A stretch of 64,000 nt of DNA. It comes from Paraglaciecola sp. MB-3u-78 (GTDB lineage: Bacteria > Pseudomonadota > Gammaproteobacteria > Enterobacterales > Alteromonadaceae). Below are positions 1-8,749 of the stretch, piece after piece; the first letter of the stretch is position 1, and each line of letters starts with the position of its first letter. The notes beneath the pieces are model-generated. The model saw nothing but the letters and a program-made list of their open reading frames with translations. It searched no databases and was not told where the DNA came from. The stretch is from contig NZ_PJCF01000003.1 in NCBI RefSeq assembly GCF_002835935.1, positions 248,001 through 312,000 of the forward strand, given 5' to 3'. Both the position numbers and the translations under genes were made by a program.

Positions 1-168
1 AAAGAATTTTTGTTGTGGGTAAAAAGGGACATCTTTTATCAACTTGCTAGAGCTGACATTATTCAAAATAGAACCGCTAAGTCTTTCAGCTTGAGGTGTA
101 TTTTGACAGCCTTGTAATAATAGCAGTGAACCAGTTAACGCACCGATCCACCACTTATTGTTAAGCAT
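1..168 (-). CDS. Lipoprotein, probable PA2778-family C39-like cysteine peptidase (partial, N-terminus only)
   Basis: The gene starts with ATG at 168 and runs off the left edge, so only about 56 residues are visible. They begin MLNNKWWIGALTGSLLLLQG followed by Cys21, a lipoprotein signal with a good lipobox. The mature part continues to a segment VPFLPTTK that resembles the region just before the catalytic Cys in PA2778-type C39 peptidases. The neighbour at 183-554, transcribed just upstream with a 14-bp gap, looks like the usual PA2779-type partner, and that pairing is the main argument. The catalytic Cys and His lie outside the window, so peptidase activity is inference. It would be anchored in the cell envelope. 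Confidence 0.55.
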   Translation of the reverse strand, partial: MLNNKWWIGALTGSLLLLQGCQNTPQAERLSGSILNNVSSSKLIKDVPFYPQQKFF

Positions 169-182
169 TAAAGCTAAGCCAA

Positions 183-554
183 TTATATAGGTCGGATAAA
201 AGGATAAACGTCTGTAATACCCATTAAATCAAGCACTGCTACGACAACGAGTACCGTCACAACTGTGCCTACAATTCCCCCAGCAGGCGCTTCGTTTAAC
301 TGCCTATTCAGCTCGTTTACCTCTTGCGGAGTCAAAGCATCTAATCTTCTTAGCGCGTCGTCCGCGCTTACGCCTAGTGCAATTAATTTAGTTTGCACAG
401 TGGCATCATCTATCATATTTAGGACTTGTTGTTTATTGTAATTAAACTGTTGAAACTGAATAACTTGCTCAGAAGTATAAACTCCGGCTTGTGATGCCCC
501 TGACAAAGCGAAACCTAATATGGCCGCGCAAGATAAAGACTTTAAGTATTTCAT
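183..554 (-). CDS. PA2779-family (DUF6627-like) secreted/membrane protein
   Basis: This is a 123-residue protein. It has an N-terminal signal peptide (residues 1-22, ending SGASQA), a polar helical middle with an ALGVSADDALRRLDALT segment, and a very hydrophobic C-terminal helix (GIVGTVVTVLVVVAVLDLMG) near the end. That layout and the tail match the PA2779 family, normally co-transcribed with a PA2778-type lipoprotein peptidase as seen here. The start at 554 is chosen over a longer reading because GGAGATAG lies directly upstream of ATG and the signal peptide begins there. Function is unknown in the family. Export is clear; the family assignment is from memory of the motif pattern. Confidence 0.7.
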   Translation of the reverse strand: MKYLKSLSCAAILGFALSGASQAGVYTSEQVIQFQQFNYNKQQVLNMIDDATVQTKLIALGVSADDALRRLDALTPQEVNELNRQLNEAPAGGIVGTVVTVLVVVAVLDLMGITDVYPFIRPI

Positions 555-791
555 TCTATCTCCAAAAAATAAATTCAATAATGACAAAGCGAGTTTTAGG
601 CCATCAATCGCATTTTTCTAGCCTATACAAGTTAACGAATTCCATAATATATGCAACTAACGTTATATTTTACATTGCATTGCACAAAGTGTTTGCACTA
701 TATTTTATCAACATTACATAGGTTACCCATGTCAACTGTAAGTTAAGTTGTGTAAAATTAAATGCATTATAATCGATATAAATATTCAAAA

Positions 792-1310
792 ATGAAGATA
801 TCAATGATTGCTGCTATGGCCAATGACCGAGTCATTGGTGCTGATAATGCTATGCCTTGGCACTTACCTGCAGATCTAAAACATTTTAAAAAAATCACCC
901 TCGGCAAACCTATTATTATGGGTCGTAAAACCTATGAGTCTATTGGTAAGGCTTTACCTGGACGACTAAACATAGTGGTCAGTTCTGATATGCATTTTAA
1001 GCTAGCAGATGCAACTGTGGTGCATGGTTGTGAACAGGCCATAGACATTGCAGTAGAATTTTGTAGTCAACAGAAAATCGCAGACCCAGAAGTGATGATA
1101 ATAGGCGGGGGCACCATTTATAAGCACTTCCTAGCATTTTGTAATCGACTTTATTTAACTCACATTGATTTGAAAGTCGTTGGTGATACATTTTTTCCTG
1201 ATTATGCAGCCAAATATGATTGGAAAGAATTAGAAAATGAAGCGCATCAGTCAGAGTCGCAAAACCCTTATGCCTACCGTTTTATTACTCTTGTAAAACA
1301 GGCTGTTTAG
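792..1310 (+). CDS. folA: Dihydrofolate reductase
   Basis: Reduces dihydrofolate to tetrahydrofolate with NADPH in the cytoplasm, supplying the cofactor consumed by thymidylate synthase (thyA at 20,004). The protein has 172 residues, slightly longer than the E. coli enzyme (159). Family hallmarks are visible: ISMIAAMANDRVIG at the N-terminus, the AMPWHLPADL loop with the catalytic acid at Asp28, the NADPH-binding IIMGRKTYESIG segment and the MIIGGGTIY motif. A possible start 30 bases upstream (762) would add MHYNRYKYSK, which is not conserved, so the start at MKIS is preferred. The 3' end overlaps the convergent membrane-protein gene by 26 bp. Confidence 0.95.
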   Translation: MKISMIAAMANDRVIGADNAMPWHLPADLKHFKKITLGKPIIMGRKTYESIGKALPGRLNIVVSSDMHFKLADATVVHGCEQAIDIAVEFCSQQKIADPEVMIIGGGTIYKHFLAFCNRLYLTHIDLKVVGDTFFPDYAAKYDWKELENEAHQSESQNPYAYRFITLVKQAV

Positions 1311-1812
1311 GTTTTGACAGCAAAGTATAGGTATACGCGTAACCATAAATAGCGGTAATCAAAATACTAGGTGTAACGGTCAACCATAAGTTAGGTGTTT
1401 GGTTAACCCAGTTAACACTGATGGCAATGCTTGATTGGAATGCAATGGGCAACAGAGGCGCCAACAAACTGCCAGGGATGACATTGTTACTTAGATATTT
1501 TGCTGAATTATCGAGCGCTTTTTTAAAGGTTTTAAAAATAGCAATATTTTGTGAAGTCCTAGAATGCACGGTGCAGATAATTGGCACAACAAACATCAGG
1601 GATAAGTAACTTTCACCGAATTTAGACACTGATTTTTCTAAAATGAAGGTAAACAAGATGGTAATAGTTGCACTTAGGGTGCCCTGTACTAAGGCAGATC
1701 TTAGCACTAATCCCTGATCATCTGTAGCCATTGAGTTAGCCCAATATGACCAAGCAAAGTAAAAACAAAACGAGATAACCGCTGAAATAATTAGTCTGAT
1801 TGTAGAGTTCAT
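1285..1812 (-). CDS. Hypothetical inner-membrane protein, four predicted helices
   Basis: A 175-residue protein with hydrophobic stretches at about residues 5-24, 42-62, 68-85 and 148-168, plus a hydrophobic patch around 113-130. It has no signal peptidase site, so an integral inner-membrane protein is likely. I do not recognise the family and see no catalytic motif. It is convergent with folA, overlapping its last 26 bases, and divergent from tpx with a 126-bp gap. No clear ribosome-binding site precedes the ATG at 1812, so the exact start is uncertain. Confidence 0.65.
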   Translation of the reverse strand: MNSTIRLIISAVISFCFYFAWSYWANSMATDDQGLVLRSALVQGTLSATITILFTFILEKSVSKFGESYLSLMFVVPIICTVHSRTSQNIAIFKTFKKALDNSAKYLSNNVIPGSLLAPLLPIAFQSSIAISVNWVNQTPNLWLTVTPSILITAIYGYAYTYTLLSKPKQPVLQE

Positions 1813-1938
1813 GATGTCATTTTGTGATGGTGAATATCATTAATCATAGTACTCACATAAATACTATCTAGCGACTGTTATCTCATTATGCTATTTTTTT
1901 GAACTACAATAGAGAATTAACTCATTAGGAATTGAAAA

Positions 1939-2433
1939 ATGGCTACAGTAACATTGCAAGGCAACGCGTTTAAGACTACAGGTCATTTACCTAAAGTAGG
2001 TTCGAAAGCGCCTAACTTTACTTTAGTCGAAGTCGACTTATCAGAGACTACATTAGCAGATTACGCAGGTTCAAAACTGATCCTGAATATTTTTCCTTCA
2101 GTGGATACAGGGGTGTGTGCCACTTCAATCCGCACCTTCAATCAAAAAGCTAGCGATCTGGATAATACTAAAGTGTTATGTGTGTCAGCTGACTTGCCTT
2201 TTGCTGCAGCAAGATTCTGTGGTGCAGAGGGCATTGACAATGTAGCCACAGGCTCCAGCTTTAGAGGAAGTTTTGGCGCTGATTATGGTGTGAGTTTTAG
2301 TGATGGCCCTCTGGCTGGGTTATTGTCTCGTAGCGTGGTAGTGATTGATGAAAAAGGCTTAGTTGTCTACACAGAACAGGTTGCTGAGACTACTGATGAG
2401 CCAGATTATGCAGCGGCTACTGCTGCATTATAA
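1939..2433 (+). CDS. tpx: Thiol peroxidase, atypical 2-Cys peroxiredoxin
   Basis: Reduces H2O2 and organic peroxides using thioredoxin; periplasmic or cytoplasmic antioxidant depending on species. At 164 residues it has family length. The peroxidatic Cys60 sits in FPSVDTGVC and the resolving Cys94 in RFCGAEG, the two-cysteine spacing diagnostic of Tpx. The N-terminus (VTLQGNAFKTTGHLPKVG) is also typical. AGGAATTGAAAA precedes the ATG. The gene is monocistronic: it is followed by a strong hairpin that separates it from convergent rpoS. Confidence 0.95.
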   Translation: MATVTLQGNAFKTTGHLPKVGSKAPNFTLVEVDLSETTLADYAGSKLILNIFPSVDTGVCATSIRTFNQKASDLDNTKVLCVSADLPFAAARFCGAEGIDNVATGSSFRGSFGADYGVSFSDGPLAGLLSRSVVVIDEKGLVVYTEQVAETTDEPDYAAATAAL

Positions 2434-2461
2434 ATATTCAGAATAATTAAGTTATCATTAA

Positions 2462-2483
2462 AAAAGCCTCAAATGAGGCTTTT
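2462..2483. terminator. Bidirectional intrinsic terminator between tpx and rpoS
   Basis: A 9-bp perfect stem AAAAGCCTC / GAGGCTTTT with a 4-base loop, A-rich on the left and T-rich on the right, lies between two convergent genes. It can terminate transcription from either strand. Confidence 0.85.
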
Positions 2484-2509
2484 GGAATTTAGTGGGACTT
2501 GCATATAAC

Positions 2510-3493
2510 CTAACTAAGCTTATTAAATAAAGCGTCTAAGCCTAAACCTTTGTGACCCAACATATCTTTCAAACGACGCAGGGCTTCAACCTGAATCTGA
2601 CGAACCCTTTCTCGGGTAAGGCCAATTTCTACCCCAACATCTTCAAGGGTTGAAGGTTCGTAACCTAACAGTCCAAAGCGCCTTGCTAACACCTCACGTT
2701 GTTTCGGATTAAGGTCTTCTAACCATTTTATGATATTTAGTTTAATGTCTGAGACTTGTAAATCTTCCTCAGGGCCATGGCCTTTGTCATCAGCAATAAT
2801 ATCCAGCAAAACCTTGTCGTTTTCACCACCTATAGGCGTGTCAACCGAGGTGATTCTTTCGTTTAAACGCAACATTTTGGTGACGTCATGAACAGGTTTG
2901 TCTAGGGACTCAGCAATTTCTTCAGCAGTAGGTTCATGATCGAGCTTTTGGGAAAGCTCTCTAGCTGCACGGAGATAGACATTTAATTCTTTAACTACAT
3001 GAATGGGTAATCGAATTGTACGGGTTTGGTTCATGATGGCCCGCTCAATGGTTTGCCTAATCCACCAAGTGGCATAAGTGGAGAATCTGAAGCCCCGCTC
3101 AGGATCAAATTTTTCAACGGCTCGAATAAGGCCTAAATTTCCCTCTTCAATCAAATCAAGTAATGCTAAACCACGGTTATTGTAGCGTCTGGCTATTTTG
3201 ACTACCAAACGCAGGTTACTCACGATCATTCGTTTTCTTGATGCTACATCACCTTTTAAGGCGCGGCGTGAAAAATATACTTCTTCTTCTGCAGATAATA
3301 GTGGGGAAAATCCAATTTCGCCTAAATACAATTGGGTTGCATCGAGATTTTTGGGTTTATCTTCTTTATTGGCTAGAATATCTTCCAGCTGTTCTTCGGC
3401 TTTTTTTTCGGCCTTGGCAAGTTCTCGCTCTACTGCATCTTCAATATCGCTAAAAGCATTAACTTCCACTACAACAGTATTTTCTTGACTCAT
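2510..3493 (-). CDS. rpoS: RNA polymerase sigma factor RpoS
   Basis: Stationary-phase and general-stress sigma factor. The protein (about 327 residues) carries sigma region 1.2 ([16 protein letters not shown]), region 2 with [17 protein letters not shown] for core binding and -10 recognition, region 3, and region 4 helix-turn-helix ([19 protein letters not shown]) for -35 binding. Its position directly downstream of nlpD is the classic arrangement, in which the main rpoS promoter lies within nlpD. An ATG two codons earlier (3499) is possible; MSQEN at 3493 has better spacing to AAGGA and matches the E. coli start. The gene ends facing tpx across a terminator. Confidence 0.97.
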   Translation of the reverse strand: MSQENTVVVEVNAFSDIEDAVERELAKAEKKAEEQLEDILANKEDKPKNLDATQLYLGEIGFSPLLSAEEEVYFSRRALKGDVASRKRMIVSNLRLVVKIARRYNNRGLALLDLIEEGNLGLIRAVEKFDPERGFRFSTYATWWIRQTIERAIMNQTRTIRLPIHVVKELNVYLRAARELSQKLDHEPTAEEIAESLDKPVHDVTKMLRLNERITSVDTPIGGENDKVLLDIIADDKGHGPEEDLQVSDIKLNIIKWLEDLNPKQREVLARRFGLLGYEPSTLEDVGVEIGLTRERVRQIQVEALRRLKDMLGHKGLGLDALFNKLS

Positions 3494-3559
3494 AATCATT
3501 ATTCCTTAACGGTAGTGTTTCTTCAACTTCTCCTGATATGTTTTTATTATGTATTATTA

Positions 3560-4411
3560 TTATCTTTTAGGTAGATAGCGCAAAGGATTAACGGATTTTC
3601 CTTTGTACCTTACTTCAAAATGAAGCTTAACCTTATCGGTTCCACTTCTACCCATAGTGGCAATTTTTTGGCCTGCCGTTACCCACTGCTGTTCTTTCAC
3701 TAACATATTGTCATTATGTGCATAGGCCGTTAAATAAGCGTCGGAATGCTTGATAATGACTAATCTTCCAAATCCACGTAATGCATCGCCCGTGTAGACT
3801 ACTTTTCCATCGGCGGCTGCCAAAATTGGTAACCCAAGTATCCCTGAAAAATCCAAGCCTTTGTTGCCTTGTTCTTTGGCCGAAAAACCTCTTGAAACAG
3901 TTTTATTTGAGGGCCAATGCCAACGCTTAACTCGATCAGGAAATTGACCGGTAGCAGATCCAATTGGATCCTTGTTTGTTTTTTGTACACTTTTACCATA
4001 CGCCTGCTTTTTAGAGGGGTCAACAGATTGATTTATAATTATTTTAGAGGTCTGGCCAGTGGCATTGTTGGACTTTAGCGGTATTGACTTTGGTAACTCA
4101 ACTAGAGTCAAAATTTGCCCAGGTTGTATCTGATAGGGAGATGAAATTTTATTTATTCTTGCTAAATCTCTATAATCATTACCTGAATACCAAGCAATAG
4201 AATACAAGGTATCACCGGCTTTGACTGGATATGTCTTTGCTGAATAAGCCTGTCGTTCAAAATCTCTAAATGTTTTACCTTGATACAGCTCAGATACTGG
4301 AGCGGGTTGACTGCGGTTTGAACAGCTTGTATTTATTAAACAGTAAAATAGAAAACCTATAATAATAAATATGTTTTTAGATACTGCTGTTTTTTGGTTA
4401 GATATAGTCAT
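3560..4411 (-). CDS. nlpD: Murein hydrolase activator NlpD (LysM + degenerate LytM lipoprotein)
   Basis: An outer-membrane lipoprotein that activates septal amidase (AmiC) during daughter-cell separation. In order: a signal/anchor helix and Cys30, a LysM peptidoglycan-binding domain at about 61-104 (YPVKAGDTLYSIAWYSG), a linker, and a C-terminal LytM/M23 domain. The zinc-binding HxGxD and HxH motifs are replaced (GNKGLDFSG, KLHFEVR), as in genuine NlpD, so it should regulate and not cut. The lipobox (NTSC) is weaker than usual. The start ATG overlaps the stop of the upstream DUF368 gene (TAATG), which suggests translational coupling. Confidence 0.93.
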   Translation of the reverse strand: MTISNQKTAVSKNIFIIIGFLFYCLINTSCSNRSQPAPVSELYQGKTFRDFERQAYSAKTYPVKAGDTLYSIAWYSGNDYRDLARINKISSPYQIQPGQILTLVELPKSIPLKSNNATGQTSKIIINQSVDPSKKQAYGKSVQKTNKDPIGSATGQFPDRVKRWHWPSNKTVSRGFSAKEQGNKGLDFSGILGLPILAAADGKVVYTGDALRGFGRLVIIKHSDAYLTAYAHNDNMLVKEQQWVTAGQKIATMGRSGTDKVKLHFEVRYKGKSVNPLRYLPKR

Positions 4412-5355
4412 TAATGATTAGCTGGTTTTTGGCCTATTTTCTCTAAAGCAATAACCATTAACATGCCAAATATCATTAACATCATGGCGGACCACATATA
4501 GGAGGGTTGAGTGTTTAACGTTTCAAAGGTGTGCGGCAATATATTGTTTTGTAGAAGAGGTATCTCTTTACCATGGCGATCGATCACCGACTCAAGGGTT
4601 TGTTTCCATGGCCAGACTTTGTTTAAAGAGCCCAGCATAAAACCACCTAATAAGGCCAAGGTCATTGTTTTATAATGTTTAAACATCCAAGTTAGTACAT
4701 GGGAAAAACTCAATAAACCTACTACACACCCGCTGGCAAATATGCTTAAAGTCGCCAATTGTAATTCCTTCACCGCTATTAACATCGGCGCATACATACC
4801 TAGTAGCAGCAATATGAAACTGCCAGAGATGCCCGGTAAAATCATGGCACAGATAGCAATCATGCCAGATAAAAATACGATGATAGGAGAGGTTTCGATG
4901 GTTGTCGGGGTGATAGTCGTAATAAAAAACGCACTAACCGTGCCAATTAAGAAAGTAGCAACTACGCTTATTTCCCATTTTTCGATATGCCGTATGAGAG
5001 ACCAAACTGCGGCTAATATCAGTCCAAAAAAGAATGACCATAGCAAGATTGGATGATTAGTCAGAAGATACAACACTACTCTGGATAAGGTTAAAATACT
5101 GATGATAATCCCACTGAACAGTGCCAGTAAAAAGCCACCGTTGATATGCTGCCAAGTGGCTTTCAAGCCATCTTGAAACAGCATTCTCAATCCACTGACG
5201 CCACATTGTTTAAGGGAAAATATAAGTTCTTCATAAATACCCGTTATAAAAGCAATGGTGCCGCCAGACACGCCTGGCACTGCATCCGCAGCGCCCATTA
5301 ATATGCCCTTTGCGGCCACACCTGCATAACCACTCTTTGATCTTAAGGTTTTCAA
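4411..5355 (-). CDS. DUF368 protein, probable undecaprenyl-phosphate translocase (PopT-like)
   Basis: A 314-residue polytopic inner-membrane protein with about eight to ten hydrophobic segments. It carries the DUF368 signature near the N-terminus ([20 protein letters not shown]) and a second, related motif in the middle ([18 protein letters not shown]), an internal-repeat pattern typical of this transporter fold. DUF368 members (PopT) are reported to return undecaprenyl phosphate to the cytoplasmic face for cell-wall synthesis. The start is TTG at 5355, read from GGAG seven bases upstream; this TTG overlaps the pcm stop. It sits between pcm and nlpD, where E. coli has no gene, placing a lipid-carrier recycler in a cell-wall operon. 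Confidence 0.88.
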   Translation of the reverse strand: MKTLRSKSGYAGVAAKGILMGAADAVPGVSGGTIAFITGIYEELIFSLKQCGVSGLRMLFQDGLKATWQHINGGFLLALFSGIIISILTLSRVVLYLLTNHPILLWSFFFGLILAAVWSLIRHIEKWEISVVATFLIGTVSAFFITTITPTTIETSPIIVFLSGMIAICAMILPGISGSFILLLLGMYAPMLIAVKELQLATLSIFASGCVVGLLSFSHVLTWMFKHYKTMTLALLGGFMLGSLNKVWPWKQTLESVIDRHGKEIPLLQNNILPHTFETLNTQPSYMWSAMMLMIFGMLMVIALEKIGQKPANH

Positions 5356-5990
5356 ATAATATCTCCGGCCACTAAAGGCACAAACCTAACTGCTTCGATA
5401 ATCTTTGATTCAAATTCATCTTCGCGTTTGGTAATACAATGTAACTGCTGATTTTCTTCTCCAACAGGGATAATTAAACGGCCACCATCATTCAGTTGCT
5501 GATATAAGGTTTCTGGCATCGAGCTAGCAGCGGCCGTGACTATAATGGCATCATATGGACCTTTGCTGCTCCAGCCAAACCAGCCGTCACCATGTTTCAT
5601 TTTCACATTATGTAAGTCCAGTTGGTTCATTCGTCGTTTGGCTTGAAATTGCAGCGTTTTGATTCTCTCGACTGAATATACATTCGCGAACAATTGCGCC
5701 AGTACTGCTGTTTGGTAACCCGAGCCTGTGCCTATTTCCAACACGGTTTGGGCTGGGTTGTCAGTCTCTAATAATAACTCTGTCATTCGCGCTACTATGT
5801 AGGGCTGGGATATGGTTTGACCCTGACCAATAGGTAAGGCAGTATTTTGATAAGCTTTGTGTTTCAGGGCATCAGGCAAAAAAATCTCTCTAGGCGTTTT
5901 GGCTATAGCGTTCAGCACCTTGGTATTCTTAATACCTTCTTTATGTAGAAGTTGAGCAAGGCTTTCACCCTTACGTGATGTTAATCTCAT
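5352..5990 (-). CDS. pcm: Protein-L-isoaspartate O-methyltransferase
   Basis: Methylates isoaspartyl residues in aged proteins with S-adenosylmethionine so that they revert toward normal aspartate. The family motifs are present: [20 protein letters not shown], the SAM-binding [18 protein letters not shown], and LIIPVG. The start at 5990 (MRLTSRKGE) aligns with the E. coli N-terminus and has AGG six bases upstream. A GTG at 6029 would add 13 basic residues without a ribosome-binding site. In the usual order surE lies between truD and pcm; here only a 48-bp gap separates them. It overlaps the next gene's TTG start. Confidence 0.94.
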   Translation of the reverse strand: MRLTSRKGESLAQLLHKEGIKNTKVLNAIAKTPREIFLPDALKHKAYQNTALPIGQGQTISQPYIVARMTELLLETDNPAQTVLEIGTGSGYQTAVLAQLFANVYSVERIKTLQFQAKRRMNQLDLHNVKMKHGDGWFGWSSKGPYDAIIVTAAASSMPETLYQQLNDGGRLIIPVGEENQQLHCITKREDEFESKIIEAVRFVPLVAGDII

Positions 5991-6038
5991 GTCATGCCTA
6001 TTTTTATTCTTATTGGGTGTAATTTTCACTCTAGGGTG

Positions 6039-7088
6039 TTAAGCCTTAGCTAAGTTGTTATCTTGTACATCTAGCAATTCCCGTAATACTGAGGTAGCAA
6101 AGGTGCCTGCTGGAAGTGAAAAAATTAAATTTAATGTATCATTTGACCAAGACCATTCAAGATCATTGGGAAATAAGTTAATGGCTCTTCTTTCTTGATT
6201 TAGGCCTAAATTTTCAAGTGTATGGGCGATAATAAGGTGTTGCTGTGCTAGATCGTGCTCAAACTGCAATGCATCGGATTCGCTTGCTAAGTGACCCTTA
6301 CCCCACAACGGAGCTGACAAGTATATGTCCCGTTGTTGGATGCGTTGAATAATACAATTATCTATCTGCTGTGCACAGAAGAAGCTATTACTACCCGCTA
6401 GTTGCATCACATCACCAGACAGCGGTTTGTTGTGACAACCATTTAGCAATCTACTGTGTAACATTTCATTAAATAACCATGAACGTAGAGCTGATATAGC
6501 CATTGAACGTTTGTTTCGATTACGGATAGTTTCGCCGTTGATCATCTTGTCAGCTAACACTAAGTTGCCGCCACGGGGATCATGAAGAGTGTTTCCAAAT
6601 CGCTGGGATCCATAATAATTGGGTACACCGCTTTGTTTTATCTGTTGCAGTCTTTCATCAATGCCAGATGTTGAGCTGAGTTGTCTAAGAGTAATATTAA
6701 ATTTATTGCCTTTTAACACCCCAGTTCTTAGTTTTTTATTGTGGCGTATTGATTTGAGTACTTCAGCTCCTGGCTCATTGAATTGAGACCAATCAAACTC
6801 ACCTTTACCCGGCAGATGTACACTAAACCATTGTTCGGTTTGCGCATGTTTGTCTTTGCGCCCTGCGTAAGTCACAGCTCTTAATGGTAATCGAGTAAAC
6901 TTAGCAATTTGCTCGGCTAAATAAGCCGTATTTAAACCCGTTTTACGTACCCACAAGTAGATATGTTCACCTTCGCCAATAGGCTCATAACCTAAGATCT
7001 CGGTGACTTGGAAGTCTTCTGCAAATGACTTAAATTGCCCCAAAATATTCAATTTAGGGTATTGGTGTAACCAGTGATCTATTTTCAT
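6039..7088 (-). CDS. truD: tRNA pseudouridine(13) synthase TruD
   Basis: Converts U13 to pseudouridine in tRNA-Glu. The 349-residue length is normal. The catalytic Asp79 sits in YAGRKDKHA, and the family motifs [11 protein letters not shown] and the C-terminal [14 protein letters not shown] are visible, with the TRUD insertion domain between about 150 and 310. The ATG overlaps the stop of ispF by four bases, so the gene is translated as part of the ispD-ispF-truD run. Confidence 0.95.
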   Translation of the reverse strand: MKIDHWLHQYPKLNILGQFKSFAEDFQVTEILGYEPIGEGEHIYLWVRKTGLNTAYLAEQIAKFTRLPLRAVTYAGRKDKHAQTEQWFSVHLPGKGEFDWSQFNEPGAEVLKSIRHNKKLRTGVLKGNKFNITLRQLSSTSGIDERLQQIKQSGVPNYYGSQRFGNTLHDPRGGNLVLADKMINGETIRNRNKRSMAISALRSWLFNEMLHSRLLNGCHNKPLSGDVMQLAGSNSFFCAQQIDNCIIQRIQQRDIYLSAPLWGKGHLASESDALQFEHDLAQQHLIIAHTLENLGLNQERRAINLFPNDLEWSWSNDTLNLIFSLPAGTFATSVLRELLDVQDNNLAKA

Positions 7089-7579
7089 TCGGTATCAACT
7101 GATTGTTGAGTCAGCAGAACCACAGCGTAAGCGGCAATACCTTCCTTACGACCGGCAAAACCTAATTTTTCGGTCGTTGTGGCTTTAACGTTTACTTGAC
7201 TCATATCGGCGCTCAAGTCTGCTGCAATATTTTCGCGCATTAACGCAATATGTGGGGCCATCTTCGGAGCCTGAGCAACAATGGTGAGATCCAAGTTGCC
7301 AAGTTGATATTGCTGATCTGTGATGAGTTTGTATACGTGACGAAGTAACTCGCGGCTGTCTACTCCTGCCAATGTTGGGTCAGTATCTGGAAAATGTTTA
7401 CCGATATCTCCTAAGGCTAAAGCGCCTAATAATGCGTCACATAATGCATGTAATACCACATCACCATCAGAGTGGGCAACCAATCCCATATCATGTTCGA
7501 TTTTTACTCCGGCAATAATAATAGGGCCTGTACCGCCAAATTTATGCACGTCATAGCCATGGCCAATTCGAATACTCAT
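7085..7579 (-). CDS. ispF: 2-C-methyl-D-erythritol 2,4-cyclodiphosphate synthase
   Basis: Fifth step of the MEP isoprenoid pathway: cyclises CDP-methylerythritol 2-phosphate, releasing CMP. The 164-residue protein has the zinc-binding N-terminus [11 protein letters not shown] (Asp10, His12), the [21 protein letters not shown] segment and the [19 protein letters not shown] tail used at the trimer interface. It overlaps ispD by four bases (ATGA), which implies tight coupling of consecutive MEP steps. Confidence 0.96.
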   Translation of the reverse strand: MSIRIGHGYDVHKFGGTGPIIIAGVKIEHDMGLVAHSDGDVVLHALCDALLGALALGDIGKHFPDTDPTLAGVDSRELLRHVYKLITDQQYQLGNLDLTIVAQAPKMAPHIALMRENIAADLSADMSQVNVKATTTEKLGFAGRKEGIAAYAVVLLTQQSVDTE

Positions 7580-8313
7580 ACTTCAGTCAAATCTCCTTCA
7601 TTACTTAGCTTGCTTTGAGTCAAGTAAAACTCAGCTAACAACAAATCTTCAGGTTGGGTGATTTTGATATTCGAGGCACATCCCTCTACTAACATCACTT
7701 TTTCGCCTAAAAGTTCCATGGCAGATGCTTCATCAGTGATCTTTGTTTGTTGCTGGATTGCTGTATTCAACGCTTTTTTTAACGTGACCAATTTAAAAAA
7801 CTGTGGTGTTAATGCGTGCCATAAATGTTCTCTAGATTCGGTTTGTTTAACGATATTTTGCCCGTTCACTTTGACATTAACGGCTCGTTTCATCGTATCG
7901 CGAACCGGTGTTGCCAGTATGCCACCTGTGCTGCCTTGTTCTGCTAATTGCAAAAGGGCGGTTAAATCTGTTGCAGCGAAACAAGGGCGTGCTGCATCAT
8001 GTACTAAGACCCATTCTTCATCATCAGTTAGATAATTCAGCCCTGCTAACACCGAATCACAGCGCTCTTGGCCACCCACAACCACCTCAATACACGGATG
8101 ACTAGCAATGGGTAATTGAGCGAATAATATATCGTTAGGATTCAATACTACAATCACTCGTTGCACTTGGCTGTGTTCAAGTAAATTAGTGAGGGTGTGT
8201 TCAATAATCGTTTTACCGGCAATATGCAGGTATTGTTTAGGGCAATCTGTTTTCATCCGTTTGCCAATACCGGCGGCAGGGACAACAACTGAATACTGAG
8301 AAAGTGTGGGCAT
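7576..8313 (-). CDS. ispD: 2-C-methyl-D-erythritol 4-phosphate cytidylyltransferase
   Basis: Third step of the MEP pathway, making CDP-methylerythritol from CTP. The 245-residue protein has the nucleotidyltransferase signature [19 protein letters not shown], the VHDAARPC motif and the [11 protein letters not shown] segment near the C-terminus. It lies five bases downstream of ftsB, as in E. coli. Confidence 0.96.
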   Translation of the reverse strand: MPTLSQYSVVVPAAGIGKRMKTDCPKQYLHIAGKTIIEHTLTNLLEHSQVQRVIVVLNPNDILFAQLPIASHPCIEVVVGGQERCDSVLAGLNYLTDDEEWVLVHDAARPCFAATDLTALLQLAEQGSTGGILATPVRDTMKRAVNVKVNGQNIVKQTESREHLWHALTPQFFKLVTLKKALNTAIQQQTKITDEASAMELLGEKVMLVEGCASNIKITQPEDLLLAEFYLTQSKLSNEGDLTEV

Positions 8314-8318
8314 TAATA

Positions 8319-8597
8319 CTAATCTTCAGTTGGCAAAATACGATAAAATGTTTCGCCTTGTTTTATGAGGCCTAATTCATTTCTAGCTCTTTCTTCTGCC
8401 GCTTCTAAACCAATTTTCAAATCGTGGATATCCGCTTTTAACAAACTATTGCGCTGCCTTAAATTGGCATTATGGGTAACTTGCAACGCCACTTCTTTTT
8501 TCATAATCATAAAGTCAGGTACGCTATTTTTACCAAACCATAAACGATATTGAAGCAGACAAAATAGTGTGAATAAAACTGTCACTACCCATTTCAT
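8319..8597 (-). CDS. ftsB: Cell division protein FtsB
   Basis: A bitopic inner-membrane protein of the FtsQ-FtsL-FtsB septal complex. The 92-residue product has one transmembrane helix at about residues 3-21 (WVVTVLFTLFCLLQYRLWFG) and a periplasmic coiled coil rich in N, L and E. The ATG at 8597 has GGAG nine bases upstream; a TTG at 8612 overlaps that same site and is unlikely. Position before ispD matches E. coli, but eno is not upstream here: a TIGR03545 gene is. Confidence 0.92.
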   Translation of the reverse strand: MKWVVTVLFTLFCLLQYRLWFGKNSVPDFMIMKKEVALQVTHNANLRQRNSLLKADIHDLKIGLEAAEERARNELGLIKQGETFYRILPTED

Positions 8598-8749
8598 AGT
8601 TTTTGTCTCCAATTCGTCGCCATTGGCCTATTATGCAGAGGTTTTGAGGGTAGGGCTAGTGGTATCAAAACCATATGTTATCGTCTGGTGAGAGAAAACG
8701 GTCTAACTCAGGAGTTAGATGTCATATAAATGATGATCAGGTGCTTCTT

